Shown: positions 7,410-15,815, numbered from the stretch's first letter. The stretch is DNA of 64,000 nucleotides from [Clostridium] asparagiforme DSM 15981 (GCA_025149125.1 CP102272.1:620001-684000), one strand, 5' to 3'. Numbers and translations are program-made. The notes: generated from the sequence alone by a model not told the origin.

Positions 7410-9751
7410 CCCGTGGAGTACGGCTCATCCGGCGCGGGCACCTCCCCGCCGCCTGTCTCGTCCATATACGAATGGACGAAGGCGGGCCTCTGGGGCGGAT
7501 TCTGCCTGATCATATCCTGCCACGTCTCGTCCGTAAGCCGTTCTCCCGACAAGAATTCGAAAAAGTCAAATACGGCGCCTCTGGTGAGGTAAATCTTTCC
7601 GTTTTGGGGGACTGCCACATAGATTTCCGCGGCATTTCCCACACCGGCCTCCAGATAGCTTCCGCCGCTGGTGTGTACATCGGCGATCACAGCCATGTTC
7701 TTATCCGTGTCTGATTCCACCAGATACCAGTTTCCGGCCTCTGCGATGGAGCTGCTCATAAATTCCAGCGTTCCGCCGTAGGTCACCAGGGAAGAGTGCT
7801 CCTCCGGGCTTAAATCCTCCCCGTTTAGCTCCTTCTGTGCGCATTTTTTCAGGAAATCCAGCGTATCCTCGAAATCCAGCATCTTGTACTTCAGACTGTC
7901 GCTCAGCAGTCCACGCTGCTCCAGGCTTTCCCTGGTGACCTTTGTCAGCCACAGAAGACGGTTGAAAAATTCAGGGTTGGGCTCCACGTAGCCCAGCACC
8001 TCCGGCGGCTCGTTTCCGCCGCACTCCGCCGCGGACTGTTTGCCGTACAGGATGGTGTCATGGCGTATTTCCGCCCAGCTTCCCAGGGCGGTGGACAGGG
8101 ATTTGTCCTCCCAGGCCGTGTTTTTCATAAAGGTGGGGTATGCGCCGTCCACCCGTTTCACCAGACTCTTCAGGCAGTACAGCCAGCCGTTGTACAGGTT
8201 GTTGGTCTGCTGCGGGATGGTCTGGGAGTCAAATTTGATCATCAGCTGGTCAAAATTGTTTTGATATTCGCTCCATTGCTGTCTGGGCTGGTAAAATTCG
8301 TCCAATATCTCATCCGCCCGCTCCGAGCCGAACACGGCGAATACATCCAGACCCGTGGGAACCGGCCGGTCGTACGGGTCCGAGAGCTTTTGCAGAATCT
8401 CTGAATCCGGGATATAGCGCTGTCCCATAAAGCGCATCTGGAGATTGGTTTCCGCCTTCGGCACCTTCAGTACAATGTCTGGCTCCCTCATCTGATCCAC
8501 TTCCCGGTAGAAATCGTCCAGTTTTTCCGGTATTTCGTCGAGATCGGGGGTGTCGGAATATACCTTTTTTACGGCCAGGGCAACCTCGTAGGGAGTGATG
8601 TCGTCGGACTCGCCCACGAAAAAGCTGGTGGTGCTGTAAATATTTTCCCAGAGCGAGACGCCGTCCTTGGCAGGCGCCCGGCACAGGGAAATAGCTGTCA
8701 CGATGGCCCTCACGGCCGATTCCTCATCCCGTACGTTTAACCCGTCGTAAAACGGCATAGGCACCAGACCGTACCAGCTCATGGCCCGGAAGAATTTCCC
8801 CAGCTCCTCGCTGCGGGTATAGTGCCCCCTCACGGTAAACAGAGAGTAGTCGAGTTCATATCCGAACAGCGGTGAAGACGCCTTTCCCTCTGCGTTCTCA
8901 ATCAGGTTGTATTCCTGGCGGGCCAGATTTGCGGTTTCAGGCGGAAGATCCGCCGGCAGCTCCTTGCCCAGGGCCAGGTTTGCAACGCTGAAATAACCCA
9001 GCATTTTCAGAACCGCGTCCTTCACCTCTTCGTTCTGCACTACCTGGTAATGCGCCGACAGCTGCCCGATCATGCTGCTGTTGAGCTGGATCAGGTCGTC
9101 GTACAAAAATTCCGTCTCCAGATTGCGCAGAGAGTAATCGTAGAAAATGTGATAGAGCTGCAGCACGGAATCCGTGGTCACAAATCCGGGTATTTTTTTG
9201 TACGTGTTATCTTCATATACATAGAACAGCTGCTCCGAATCCGTGGGAGACACCACAAATCCGTTTTTGGCGATCAAATCCCTCTGGGCCTGGGTCAGGT
9301 TGGCAAACTGGTCCAGATTCTCAATATTGGACAGGTCGGCGTTCAGCGTGTACTGAGGGGCGTTGGGGGTAATGGACAGGGGCGTGTACGCATCGGCCGT
9401 TACCGTAAACCCGGGCTTAAAATCCAGGTTCATAACGCCCGAAGTGCCTCCGTTAGCCGGATTGCCGCTATTCGCGCCGCCGCCATTTGTCCCGCCGTCT
9501 GCCGTATTGCCGTCCGCCGTACCACCCGCAGCCGCGCTGCTGTCAGCGGTCTCATCTCCCGGCGCATCGGCCGTCCCGCCGTCCGGCTCCGCGTTCTTGT
9601 CCTTTGATTTGTCCGCGCTGGTCACCCAGGCTTCCTCCGAAACGTCCTGTCCGCCGGAATGCCGGCCGCTATTGCCGCAGCCGGCCGCCGACAGGGCGGA
9701 TCCAAGAATCGCAAGTGTCAGTGCGGATGCCAGTAATTTCTGTTTCAACAT
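7403..9751 (-). CDS. DUF3160 lipoprotein
   Basis: 782-residue predicted lipoprotein. The signal peptide ends in a lipobox with Cys25 (SAAGC), followed by a Gly/Asn/Thr/Ala-rich low-complexity spacer to about residue 110. The globular rest matches what I know as DUF3160, a family of unknown activity found in clostridia and archaea; segments such as FVTTDSVLQLYHIFYDYSLRN are characteristic. It would sit on the outer face of the membrane. GGGAGGGAA precedes the ATG. It lies 11 bp after the VCBS-like gene and overlaps the CapA-like gene, so the three are very likely one transcript and may act together in the envelope. Confidence 0.85.
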   Translation of the reverse strand: MLKQKLLASALTLAILGSALSAAGCGNSGRHSGGQDVSEEAWVTSADKSKDKNAEPDGGTADAPGDETADSSAAAGGTADGNTADGGTNGGGANSGNPANGGTSGVMNLDFKPGFTVTADAYTPLSITPNAPQYTLNADLSNIENLDQFANLTQAQRDLIAKNGFVVSPTDSEQLFYVYEDNTYKKIPGFVTTDSVLQLYHIFYDYSLRNLETEFLYDDLIQLNSSMIGQLSAHYQVVQNEEVKDAVLKMLGYFSVANLALGKELPADLPPETANLARQEYNLIENAEGKASSPLFGYELDYSLFTVRGHYTRSEELGKFFRAMSWYGLVPMPFYDGLNVRDEESAVRAIVTAISLCRAPAKDGVSLWENIYSTTSFFVGESDDITPYEVALAVKKVYSDTPDLDEIPEKLDDFYREVDQMREPDIVLKVPKAETNLQMRFMGQRYIPDSEILQKLSDPYDRPVPTGLDVFAVFGSERADEILDEFYQPRQQWSEYQNNFDQLMIKFDSQTIPQQTNNLYNGWLYCLKSLVKRVDGAYPTFMKNTAWEDKSLSTALGSWAEIRHDTILYGKQSAAECGGNEPPEVLGYVEPNPEFFNRLLWLTKVTRESLEQRGLLSDSLKYKMLDFEDTLDFLKKCAQKELNGEDLSPEEHSSLVTYGGTLEFMSSSIAEAGNWYLVESDTDKNMAVIADVHTSGGSYLEAGVGNAAEIYVAVPQNGKIYLTRGAVFDFFEFLSGERLTDETWQDMIRQNPPQRPAFVHSYMDETGGGEVPAPDEPYSTGC

Positions 9752-9762
9752 ACATTCCCTCC

Positions 9763-10494
9763 CTACTGTTCGGCTGTGAGCGTGTCGCCCTCCAGCCGCA
9801 GACTGTGTTGTGTTCCTTCTATATTTACCAGTATCTCGTCCTGCCGGGTGTTCGTGTTGTTTAAAAACACGATCTCGCCCTGGTACTCATCGGAAATCGC
9901 CTGTACCTCAAAGCCGAACCCCTTCCAGTCGTACAGCGCCAGCAGCTGATTGCCGCTCTGCACCGATTCAATGGAAACGATCTCGTCCACGCCGTCCCCA
10001 TCCAAATCAAAGAGCCGGTAATCGGCAAAGGGCCGGGCCAGCCTGGAGCCCAGCCAGACCGGCTGCAGCCGTCCGTCCTGCAATGCGTAGAAAAACGGAC
10101 GTTTTGCGGGAACCGGATGGAATTTGGCGGTTTTATAAACGCATACCCCGATTTCCACCCGGCCGTCCCCGTCGATATCCCCGGCCAGCACCTTAAGGGG
10201 CTTGATGGAGGCCAGGTCAAAGACAGCCTCCGGTTCGCCCTGTACCACGGGCCTGTTTTTCCGGATTTTGTAAAAATCATACACGGCCAGCGTATCCCCG
10301 TATTCCTCCCCTGTGTCCAGCCGCAGATCCGCGCTGGCGGCGGTGATCAGCAGCAGTTCCTCCCGGGAATCCCCGTCAATGTCGCATACATACCAGGAGA
10401 CAATATTGGGCTGAGGGGGGCGGGAGAACAAAAGGGCCGCGCCTGCGGCCAGTAACAATATGGTTAGAAATAATATGCTTTTTCTGGTTTTCAA
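9763..10494 (-). CDS. membrane-anchored VCBS/FG-GAP-like protein
   Basis: About 243 residues: one N-terminal transmembrane anchor (about 6-24), then repeats with DIDGDSREEL, DIDGDGRVEI and DLDGDGVDEI, the calcium-binding-type loops of VCBS/FG-GAP propeller repeats. It should display an extracellular beta-propeller-like domain. The open frame extends to 10647, but the start is placed at TTG 10494 because AAAGGAAG lies 8 bases upstream and it gives a clean MKTRKS signal anchor. ATG 10560 is possible but has no ribosome binding site. It is the first gene of the operon with DUF3160, CapA-like and TetR. Function unknown. Confidence 0.75.
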   Translation of the reverse strand: MKTRKSILFLTILLLAAGAALLFSRPPQPNIVSWYVCDIDGDSREELLLITAASADLRLDTGEEYGDTLAVYDFYKIRKNRPVVQGEPEAVFDLASIKPLKVLAGDIDGDGRVEIGVCVYKTAKFHPVPAKRPFFYALQDGRLQPVWLGSRLARPFADYRLFDLDGDGVDEIVSIESVQSGNQLLALYDWKGFGFEVQAISDEYQGEIVFLNNTNTRQDEILVNIEGTQHSLRLEGDTLTAEQ

Positions 10495-10677
10495 TTTCTG
10501 CGCTTCCTTTGCTGGGATCAGTTTGCCGCCGCGATCAGCCGCCGTCCTGTCTGATACCATAATTATAAACGACGAGGCGGATAACCACAAGCATAATTGG
10601 AAGAAGCAGGGAGAACGCGGCCGCCTCCGGTTATAGCAGCCATGCATGAATTGTATACCCGTTTTCCCAATCCCCCA

Positions 10678-10706
10678 TTGATTTTATTAAAAGATGCGCT
10701 TATAAT
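10678..10706 (+). promoter_or_regulatory. SigA promoter of the aminotransferase gene
   Basis: TTGATT (10678-10683) and TATAAT (10701-10706) are separated by exactly 17 bases, 45 bp upstream of the start codon. No T-box or attenuator is visible in the short leader. Confidence 0.8.
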
Positions 10707-10750
10707 TGGTAAAAATACATTTATAACCTACAGGAATGGAGGATACGATT

Positions 10751-11776
10751 ATGGAGAAGAAAGACCTGGACTGGGGGAATATCGGCTTTACCTACATGCC
10801 CACGGACAAGCGCTATGTGGCTGACTATAAAGACGGAGAGTGGGGCGAGGGCCGCCTGACCGCAGATCCCACGGTGGTGATCAACGAGTGCGCGGGCATT
10901 CTTCAGTATTGCCAGGAGATCTTTGAGGGACTTAAGGCCTATACCACGGAGGACGGCAGCATTGTCACCTTCCGCCCGGACCTGAACGCGGAGCGCATGA
11001 TGGATTCCGCGGTGCGTCTGGAGATGCCTCCGTTCCCGAAGGAGAGATTTCTGGAGGCGGTGGATGCGGTGGTCCGCGAGAACGCGGCCTGGGTTCCGCC
11101 CTACGGCAGCGGAGCTACCCTGTATCTGCGCCCTTACATGTTCGCCACCGGCCCGGTGATCGGCGTCAAGCCCTCCATGGAATACCAGTTCCGCCTGTTC
11201 GCAACCCCGGTTGGCCCCTATTTCAAGGGCGGCGCAAAGCCTCTGACCATCTGTGTCAGCGATTTTGACCGCGCGGCTCCCAATGGCACCGGACACGTGA
11301 AGGCCGGTTTAAACTATGCCATGAGCCTGCACGCCTCCGTCACCGCCCACGCGGCGGGTTACGATGAGAACATGTTCCTGGATCCGGGAACCAGAACCTT
11401 TGTGGAGGAGACCGGAGGCGCCAACTTCCTGTTTGTCACCGGGGACGGCGAGGTGGTAACGCCCAAGTCCGATTCCATTCTGCCCTCCATCACCAGGCGC
11501 TCCCTGGTCTATGTGGCAGAGCATTACCTGGGTTTGAAGGTAACCCAGAGACCGGTGAAGCTGGCGGAGCTGAAGGATTTCGCGGAGTGCGGCCTGTGCG
11601 GCACCGCGGCGGTGATCTCCCCGGTGGGCAAGGTGGTGGATCACGGCCGGGAGATCTGCTTCCCCAGCGGTATGGAGGAGATGGGACCGGTTACCAAGAA
11701 ACTGTACGACACGCTTACCGGAATCCAGATGGGAGAGATCGAAGCTCCCGAGGGCTGGATCCGCAAGATTGTATAA
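10751..11776 (+). CDS. ilvE: branched-chain amino acid aminotransferase
   Basis: 341-residue PLP enzyme of fold type IV. It interconverts leucine, isoleucine or valine and their 2-oxo acids using 2-oxoglutarate/glutamate. The Schiff-base lysine is Lys184 in HVKAGLNYA; EIFEGLKAY (57-64), LYLRPYM and the FVEETGGANFLF phosphate-binding region are the family's landmarks. The size matches the eukaryote-like BCAT2 branch. Start moved to ATG 10751, eight bases after GGAGG; the in-frame ATG at 10736 overlaps that site. It is monocistronic between its promoter and a hairpin at 11808. Confidence 0.94.
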   Translation: MEKKDLDWGNIGFTYMPTDKRYVADYKDGEWGEGRLTADPTVVINECAGILQYCQEIFEGLKAYTTEDGSIVTFRPDLNAERMMDSAVRLEMPPFPKERFLEAVDAVVRENAAWVPPYGSGATLYLRPYMFATGPVIGVKPSMEYQFRLFATPVGPYFKGGAKPLTICVSDFDRAAPNGTGHVKAGLNYAMSLHASVTAHAAGYDENMFLDPGTRTFVEETGGANFLFVTGDGEVVTPKSDSILPSITRRSLVYVAEHYLGLKVTQRPVKLAELKDFAECGLCGTAAVISPVGKVVDHGREICFPSGMEEMGPVTKKLYDTLTGIQMGEIEAPEGWIRKIV

Positions 11777-11807
11777 TTGACGGAATTAAACAAAATGTAC
11801 CGGAAAA

Positions 11808-11840
11808 GCTGCAGGGAGCCATGCCGTTTCCTGCGGCTTT
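11808..11840 (+). terminator. probable terminator of ilvE
   Basis: A nine-pair stem (11808-11816 with 11829-11837, two G-T pairs), loop of 12, followed by only TTT. Moderate terminator. Confidence 0.45.
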
Positions 11841-11904
11841 CTGCGTGATGAAGCGGCGGCACAGCCGGTTGAACCTATCAAATGAAAAGGATGGAGAACG
11901 GAAG

Positions 11905-12870
11905 ATGAGAAGAAAAGCGTGTGGACTGTTGGTGCTTATGCTGGCAGTCGCCAGCGTGACAGCCTGCAAGACGGGCAGGGAGACTGGGGAGGAAAATATC
12001 GCCTGGGAGACGAAGGACAGCGCGGATGCGCAGGAGAAAGAGGCCGGGGAGGCTGAGGGGGCGGAGGACAGTCCGGATGCCGGAGTACCGGAAAACGGCG
12101 AAATAACCGGCGGCGCCAAAACCGGTTCCGGCGCGCCGGACGGCAGCGAAACCGCGGAGCCAACGACCGGCGCGCCCCAGACCACAGCCGCCCCCGCCCC
12201 AGACCATCAAAATCCCCCTCTTTCCGATGCTGGGCAAAGCGCCATGATGAAAAAATACCAGGAGGTACTTAGCGGCGTTTTCTACGACCAGGTATACCCC
12301 GACGGCAGCAGCTGCGATTACGACAATTACAGCAGCATCACGATCAACCAGTTTGCCGTATACGACGTGGATGGGGACGGGCAGGATGAGCTGATCATCC
12401 AATTTAGCACCAGCAGCATGGCCGGAATGACGGAGAGCGTGTACCGCTACAATGCCGCCGCCGACTCCGTGGAGCTGGAACTCAGCGAGTTTCCGGGCGC
12501 GGTGTACTACGACAACGGGCTGGCGCTTGTGGGCTGGTCCCACAACCAGGGGCTGGCGGGAGACTTCTGGCCCTACAATGTCTATCAGTACAATCCGGAG
12601 ACGGATGAATACGAGGCTGTTTTCAGCGTGGACGCCTGGGACCGGGAGCTGGCGGACACGGATTACGATGGGAATCCGTACCCCGCAGATGTGGATGTGA
12701 ACAACGACGGGATTATATTCTACATCATGCCGGGCGGCAGCTACGACACGGATCATCCGGTGAGCTTGCGGGAATACAAATCGTGGTACGACTCCATTCT
12801 GGGCGGAGCCTCCGAGCTTAAGGTGCCCTTCCAGGACCTCACGGAGGACAACATCCGTGGAGTACAGTGA
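11905..12870 (+). CDS. lipoprotein with VCBS/EF-hand-like loop
   Basis: 321-residue predicted lipoprotein: signal peptide with lipobox cysteine at 21 (VTAC), an acidic Glu/Ala/Gly/Thr/Pro-rich spacer to about residue 105, then a compact domain containing DVDGDGQDELIIQF, a calcium-loop sequence like those in VCBS proteins. The C-terminal part is rich in Tyr and Asp (YNVYQYNPETDEYE). The family is common in Lachnospiraceae but has no assigned function. The long frame begins at 11587, but the start at 11905 is the only one giving a signal peptide and has GGAGAACGGAAG upstream. It stands alone, with a strong terminator after it. Confidence 0.8.
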   Translation: MRRKACGLLVLMLAVASVTACKTGRETGEENIAWETKDSADAQEKEAGEAEGAEDSPDAGVPENGEITGGAKTGSGAPDGSETAEPTTGAPQTTAAPAPDHQNPPLSDAGQSAMMKKYQEVLSGVFYDQVYPDGSSCDYDNYSSITINQFAVYDVDGDGQDELIIQFSTSSMAGMTESVYRYNAAADSVELELSEFPGAVYYDNGLALVGWSHNQGLAGDFWPYNVYQYNPETDEYEAVFSVDAWDRELADTDYDGNPYPADVDVNNDGIIFYIMPGGSYDTDHPVSLREYKSWYDSILGGASELKVPFQDLTEDNIRGVQ

Positions 12871-12883
12871 CGGACACGCGTGA

Positions 12884-12919
12884 AAAACCGGCCGGCGCCT
12901 TTGGGGCGCGGCCGGTTTT
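12884..12919. terminator. bidirectional terminator between lipoprotein and coat genes
   Basis: GC-rich stem with AAAACCGGCC on the left and GGCCGGTTTT on the right (12884-12919), bordered by A and T runs on both sides. It can serve the plus-strand lipoprotein and the converging minus-strand coat genes. Confidence 0.85.
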
Positions 12920-12940
12920 ACATTTCGTGAAATTATAATA

Positions 12941-13186
12941 TTACATTCCCGCGAACTTATTCTTAACCTTCTGAATCTTTTCCTGCTCTGCCTGCTCCAT
13001 GGTATACCAACCCTTGGCGGACATCTTCTTATAAATATCGTCCTGCATGCACAGGCTGTCGTTCAACGCCTGGTCAAAGGTCTGGTGTACATTCTGGGTT
13101 GAGGACTCGATGGTGCCGTGCATATAAAGGTCGCACACACCCTTGGTGGTCAGGAGAAGGTTCTCCATAATGCATTTGTCGTCCAT
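12941..13186 (-). CDS. CotF-family spore coat protein
   Basis: 81-residue soluble protein of the CotF/ferritin-like-helix coat family: MENLLLTTKGVCDLYMHGTIES and KKMSAKGWYTMEQAE are typical of clostridial coat proteins of this size. It would be a mother-cell product deposited on the spore. The ATG has GGAGGCGG upstream. It lies 12 bp behind a second, shorter CotF-like gene in the same direction. A sporulation sigma-factor promoter is expected upstream, but I could not fix one by eye. Confidence 0.85.
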   Translation of the reverse strand: MDDKCIMENLLLTTKGVCDLYMHGTIESSTQNVHQTFDQALNDSLCMQDDIYKKMSAKGWYTMEQAEQEKIQKVKNKFAGM

Positions 13187-13198
13187 TTTGCCGCCTCC

Positions 13199-13372
13199 TT
13201 AAACGAGATTGTAGAAATTGTCAAAGATCTGCTTGTGCTGCTGGCTGATCTTCTCAACGCAGGACTTCAATTCCGCATCCTGCAGGTTCTGGATTGCTTC
13301 CTGGCACTGGGTCTTTAAAAACGTCTCGTGGCCAAGGGCATCTTCAATATAACTCAATTCTTTGGGACTCAT
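13199..13372 (-). CDS. small CotF-like coat protein partner
   Basis: 57 residues, helical (SPKELSYIEDALGHETFLKTQC ... CVEKISQQHKQIFDNFYNLV), resembling the N-terminal half of CotF-type coat proteins and usually found just ahead of the longer member. Start moved to ATG 13372, with GGAGGTG just upstream; the longer frame from a TTG overlaps that site. First gene of a two-gene unit with the 81-residue protein, so both are probably made together during spore coat assembly. Confidence 0.8.
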   Translation of the reverse strand: MSPKELSYIEDALGHETFLKTQCQEAIQNLQDAELKSCVEKISQQHKQIFDNFYNLV

Positions 13373-13500
13373 ATTTATCACCTCCAAAATTAGTATGGGC
13401 CGCGGGAGCGTTTTTTATGAAAATGCAATCTGCATATTCATGGCAGCCCGGAATATATTGATAGTAATTGTGAATACTTGATTGCGGAGGTTTAAAATCA

Positions 13501-13932
13501 ATGAAAAATGGATGGATGGGGAAAATGCTTCGGGCAGCTCTTGCTTTCACCTGCGCGGCAGCGCTTGTGGGCTTGTGCGGCTGTTCGGCGTCAAAGGACG
13601 ATGGAAAAAAGGTGAAGGATCTGGAATTTGCGGTGGTCGGGGAGCCGGATATTCCCCAGGAGTTAAAGCAGATTATCGCGCAGAAACAGACCGCGCCCTT
13701 CAAGCTTACATACAGCGACGATAAGAACCTGTATATCGCCGTAGGTTACGGCGAGCAGGCCACCGGCGGCTACAGCATCAGCGTGAACGAGCTGTACCTG
13801 ACAGAAAATTCCATTGTCATTGACACGGAGTTAAAGGGACCGGAGAAGGGGGAAAATCCGGGGGCCGACAAATCTTATCCCTACATCGTGGTCCGCACGG
13901 AATACCTGGAGAACCCGGTGGTATTCCAATAA
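13501..13932 (+). CDS. PrcB-like lipoprotein
   Basis: 143-residue predicted lipoprotein: signal peptide ending around Cys28 (LCGC), then a single small domain with the motif GYGEQATGGYSISV and, near the end, YPYIVVRT. This matches the PrcB C-terminal domain family, first seen as a subunit of a Treponema protease complex and widespread in Firmicutes with unknown role. GCGGAGGT precedes the ATG. It is divergent from the coat genes. A long palindromic repeat starts 4 bp after its stop codon and could end the transcript. Confidence 0.8.
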   Translation: MKNGWMGKMLRAALAFTCAAALVGLCGCSASKDDGKKVKDLEFAVVGEPDIPQELKQIIAQKQTAPFKLTYSDDKNLYIAVGYGEQATGGYSISVNELYLTENSIVIDTELKGPEKGENPGADKSYPYIVVRTEYLENPVVFQ

Positions 13933-13935
13933 GCC

Positions 13936-14082
13936 AACAGTTCAGACGGCTCATCTTCTTGACCCCAAAAGATGGTCAAGAAGCCTCAGATGTCCATCCG
14001 ATGTGAAAATTGACACGGAAATCCGCTTACAAGCGAGCTTGACGCGGCTTCCCGCGCCAATTTTCCCGCTGTCTGAACTGTT
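13936..14082. repeat. 147-bp palindromic element (three-armed)
   Basis: A 12-bp outer inverted repeat, AACAGTTCAGAC (13936-13947) and GTCTGAACTGTT (14071-14082), encloses two further hairpins: CTTCTTGACC/GGTCAAGAAG (13955-13964 with 13974-13983) and GAAAATTG/CAATTTTC (14005-14012 with 14058-14065). It fills the gap between the PrcB-like gene and cysE, with no coding sequence. A similar left end occurs at 40165 and a related element at 43734, so it looks like a dispersed repeat rather than a simple terminator. Confidence 0.7.
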
Positions 14083-14109
14083 ATGTAAATTTTCCTTTTT
14101 AATCTTCAC

Positions 14110-14186
14110 AGCATATGCTATACTAGGGAACAAATCACCTGTCGTCAGCTACAGGGCTGATGACCAAGTCTGTCAAGCATATGCTT
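14110..14186 (+). promoter_or_regulatory. cysE control region with paired AGCATATGCT palindromes
   Basis: A -10 box TATACT (14119-14124) is abutted by the palindrome AGCATATGCT (14110-14119). The same 10-mer recurs at 14176-14185, nine bases before the GGGAGG ribosome binding site. Between them is a hairpin (about 14141-14164). The pair could be repressor operators, or the two copies could pair in RNA. Confidence 0.5.
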
Positions 14187-14208
14187 AAAAGGTTAGGGAG
14201 GCGGCATC

Positions 14209-14868
14209 ATGATATTTAAGGACATCTGGCTGGATATCAAGGCGGTCCAGGAACGGGACCCGGCGGCCCGCAGCGCGCTGGAGGTATTTTTGCTCTACCA
14301 GGGCATTCACGCGCTGATCTGGCACCGGTTCGCCCATTGGTTCTGGCGCCATAAAATGTATTTTATCGCCCGGCTGATCTCACAGATCGCCCGGTTTTTC
14401 ACTTTGGTCGAGATTCACCCCGGCGCCCAGCTGGGACGGGGAATTCTCATTGACCACGGCTGCGGGGTCGTGATCGGGGAGACCGCGGTGGTGGGGGACA
14501 ACTGCACCATCTACCAGGGGGTTACCCTGGGCGGCGTGGGCACCCAGAAGGGTAAACGTCATCCCACCCTTGGGAACAACGTGATGGTGGGCGCGGGGGC
14601 CAAGATTCTGGGCGCCTTCGAGGTGGGGGACAACTGCTCCATCGCAGCCAACGCGGTGCTCTTAAAGCCCCTGGAGGACAATGTGACCGCGGTGGGCATC
14701 CCGGCCCGGCCGGTGAAAAAGGACGGAGTCACCATTCCAAAGGTCAAAAAGAGCGCCACGATCGAGGAATACCAGGCGTTAAAGGAGCAGGTGCGCCGCA
14801 TGGAAGAGCAGATCCGGCGTCTGGAAACGCTGCTCGCTGAAAAAGAAAAGGAAGAAACCACCCCATGA
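14209..14868 (+). CDS. cysE: serine O-acetyltransferase
   Basis: 219 residues. It acetylates L-serine with acetyl-CoA, the first committed step to cysteine. The short N-terminal helical domain (as in EpsC, shorter than E. coli CysE) is followed by the left-handed beta-helix of hexapeptide repeats (about 70-165), with the active-site His in LIDHGCGVVIGE and the acetyl-CoA region GGVGTQKGKRHPTLG. The C-terminal 35 residues form a Glu/Arg-rich coiled coil, unusual for the family. GGGAGG lies upstream. The stop overlaps the next start as ATGA, coupling it to the TtcA-family gene. Palindromes upstream suggest sulfur-responsive control. Confidence 0.94.
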   Translation: MIFKDIWLDIKAVQERDPAARSALEVFLLYQGIHALIWHRFAHWFWRHKMYFIARLISQIARFFTLVEIHPGAQLGRGILIDHGCGVVIGETAVVGDNCTIYQGVTLGGVGTQKGKRHPTLGNNVMVGAGAKILGAFEVGDNCSIAANAVLLKPLEDNVTAVGIPARPVKKDGVTIPKVKKSATIEEYQALKEQVRRMEEQIRRLETLLAEKEKEETTP

Positions 14869-15734
14869 TAAAAGAACCTTACGTTGCGATCGAGCGGAGC
14901 ATCATCAAGCAGTTCCGCAAAGAAATCTGGCGGCCCTTTGTCAAGGGTCTCCAGGCATATGAGATGATTGCAGACGGCGACCGCATTGCCGTCTGTATTT
15001 CCGGTGGCAAGGACTCCATGCTGTTAGCCAAATGCATGCAGGAGTTAAAGCGCCACTCCAAGACAAACTTCGAGCTGGAATTCATCGTCATGGACCCGGG
15101 CTACAACCCGGCCAACCGAAGGCTCATCGAGGAAAATGCGGCCCTGATGAACATTCCGGTGCAGATATTCGAGTCCGACATATTTGATGCGGTGGTGGAC
15201 GTGGACCAGTCCCCCTGCTACCTGTGCGCCCGTATGCGCCGCGGATACCTCTATGACCGCGCCCGGTCCCTGGGCTGCAACAAGATCGCCCTTGGCCATC
15301 ACTACGACGACGTGATCGAGACCATTCTTATGAGCATGCTTTACGGCGGCCAGGTCAACACCATGATGCCCAAGCTGCACAGCACCAATTTTCCGGGCAT
15401 GGAGCTGATCCGCCCCCTGTACTTTGTGAAGGAGGGGGATATACTGGACTGGAAGGACTACAACGGGCTGCATTTCCTGCAGTGCGCCTGCCGCTTTACC
15501 GAGCAGATCGCCCGGGACATGGAGGCGCGGGGCGCGGCAAAGGACTCCGCCGACGTGGTGCACACCTCCAAGCGCCAGGAGATCAAGGAGTTAATTAAGA
15601 CCCTGAAGGAGACCAACCCCTTTGTGGAAGCCAACATCATGAAAAGCGTGGAGAACGTCAACCTGGACGCCTGTATCGGATACGTCAGCGGCGGCCGGCG
15701 CCACCATTTCCTGGACGAATATGACAAGCAATAA
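14865..15734 (+). CDS. TtcA-family ATP-pyrophosphatase (tRNA thiolation-like)
   Basis: 289-residue N-type ATP pyrophosphatase. The PP-loop SGGKDS lies at about 46-51, the C-X2-C pair CYLC at about 121-124, and GHHYDDVIETILMSMLYGG follows the TtcA pattern. TtcA-type enzymes activate a tRNA cytidine for 2-thiolation using an iron-sulfur cluster. A third cysteine region (QCACRF) is present. Whether the substrate is tRNA C32 here is inference, since several TtcA-like paralogues exist in clostridia. It overlaps cysE by 4 bp, so sulfur assimilation and thiolation are made together. A hairpin with T-tract follows. Confidence 0.87.
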   Translation: MIKEPYVAIERSIIKQFRKEIWRPFVKGLQAYEMIADGDRIAVCISGGKDSMLLAKCMQELKRHSKTNFELEFIVMDPGYNPANRRLIEENAALMNIPVQIFESDIFDAVVDVDQSPCYLCARMRRGYLYDRARSLGCNKIALGHHYDDVIETILMSMLYGGQVNTMMPKLHSTNFPGMELIRPLYFVKEGDILDWKDYNGLHFLQCACRFTEQIARDMEARGAAKDSADVVHTSKRQEIKELIKTLKETNPFVEANIMKSVENVNLDACIGYVSGGRRHHFLDEYDKQ

Positions 15735-15759
15735 ATCCGTCCGCCCCATACGCATAAAT

Positions 15760-15815
15760 CACCTGCCCTTCGCATAGATATTTCTAAAGGACTATGAGAA
15801 ACGGCAGGTGTTTTT
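15760..15815 (+). terminator. hairpin with T-tract ending at the sipL-like start codon
   Basis: CACCTGCC (15760-15767) pairs with GGCAGGTG (15803-15810), with an inner CATAG/CTATG stem, followed by TTTTT (15811-15815) and immediately by ATG 15816. It looks like the terminator of the cysE unit, but its 3' arm holds the only candidate ribosome binding site (AGGTG) of the next gene. Confidence 0.6.
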
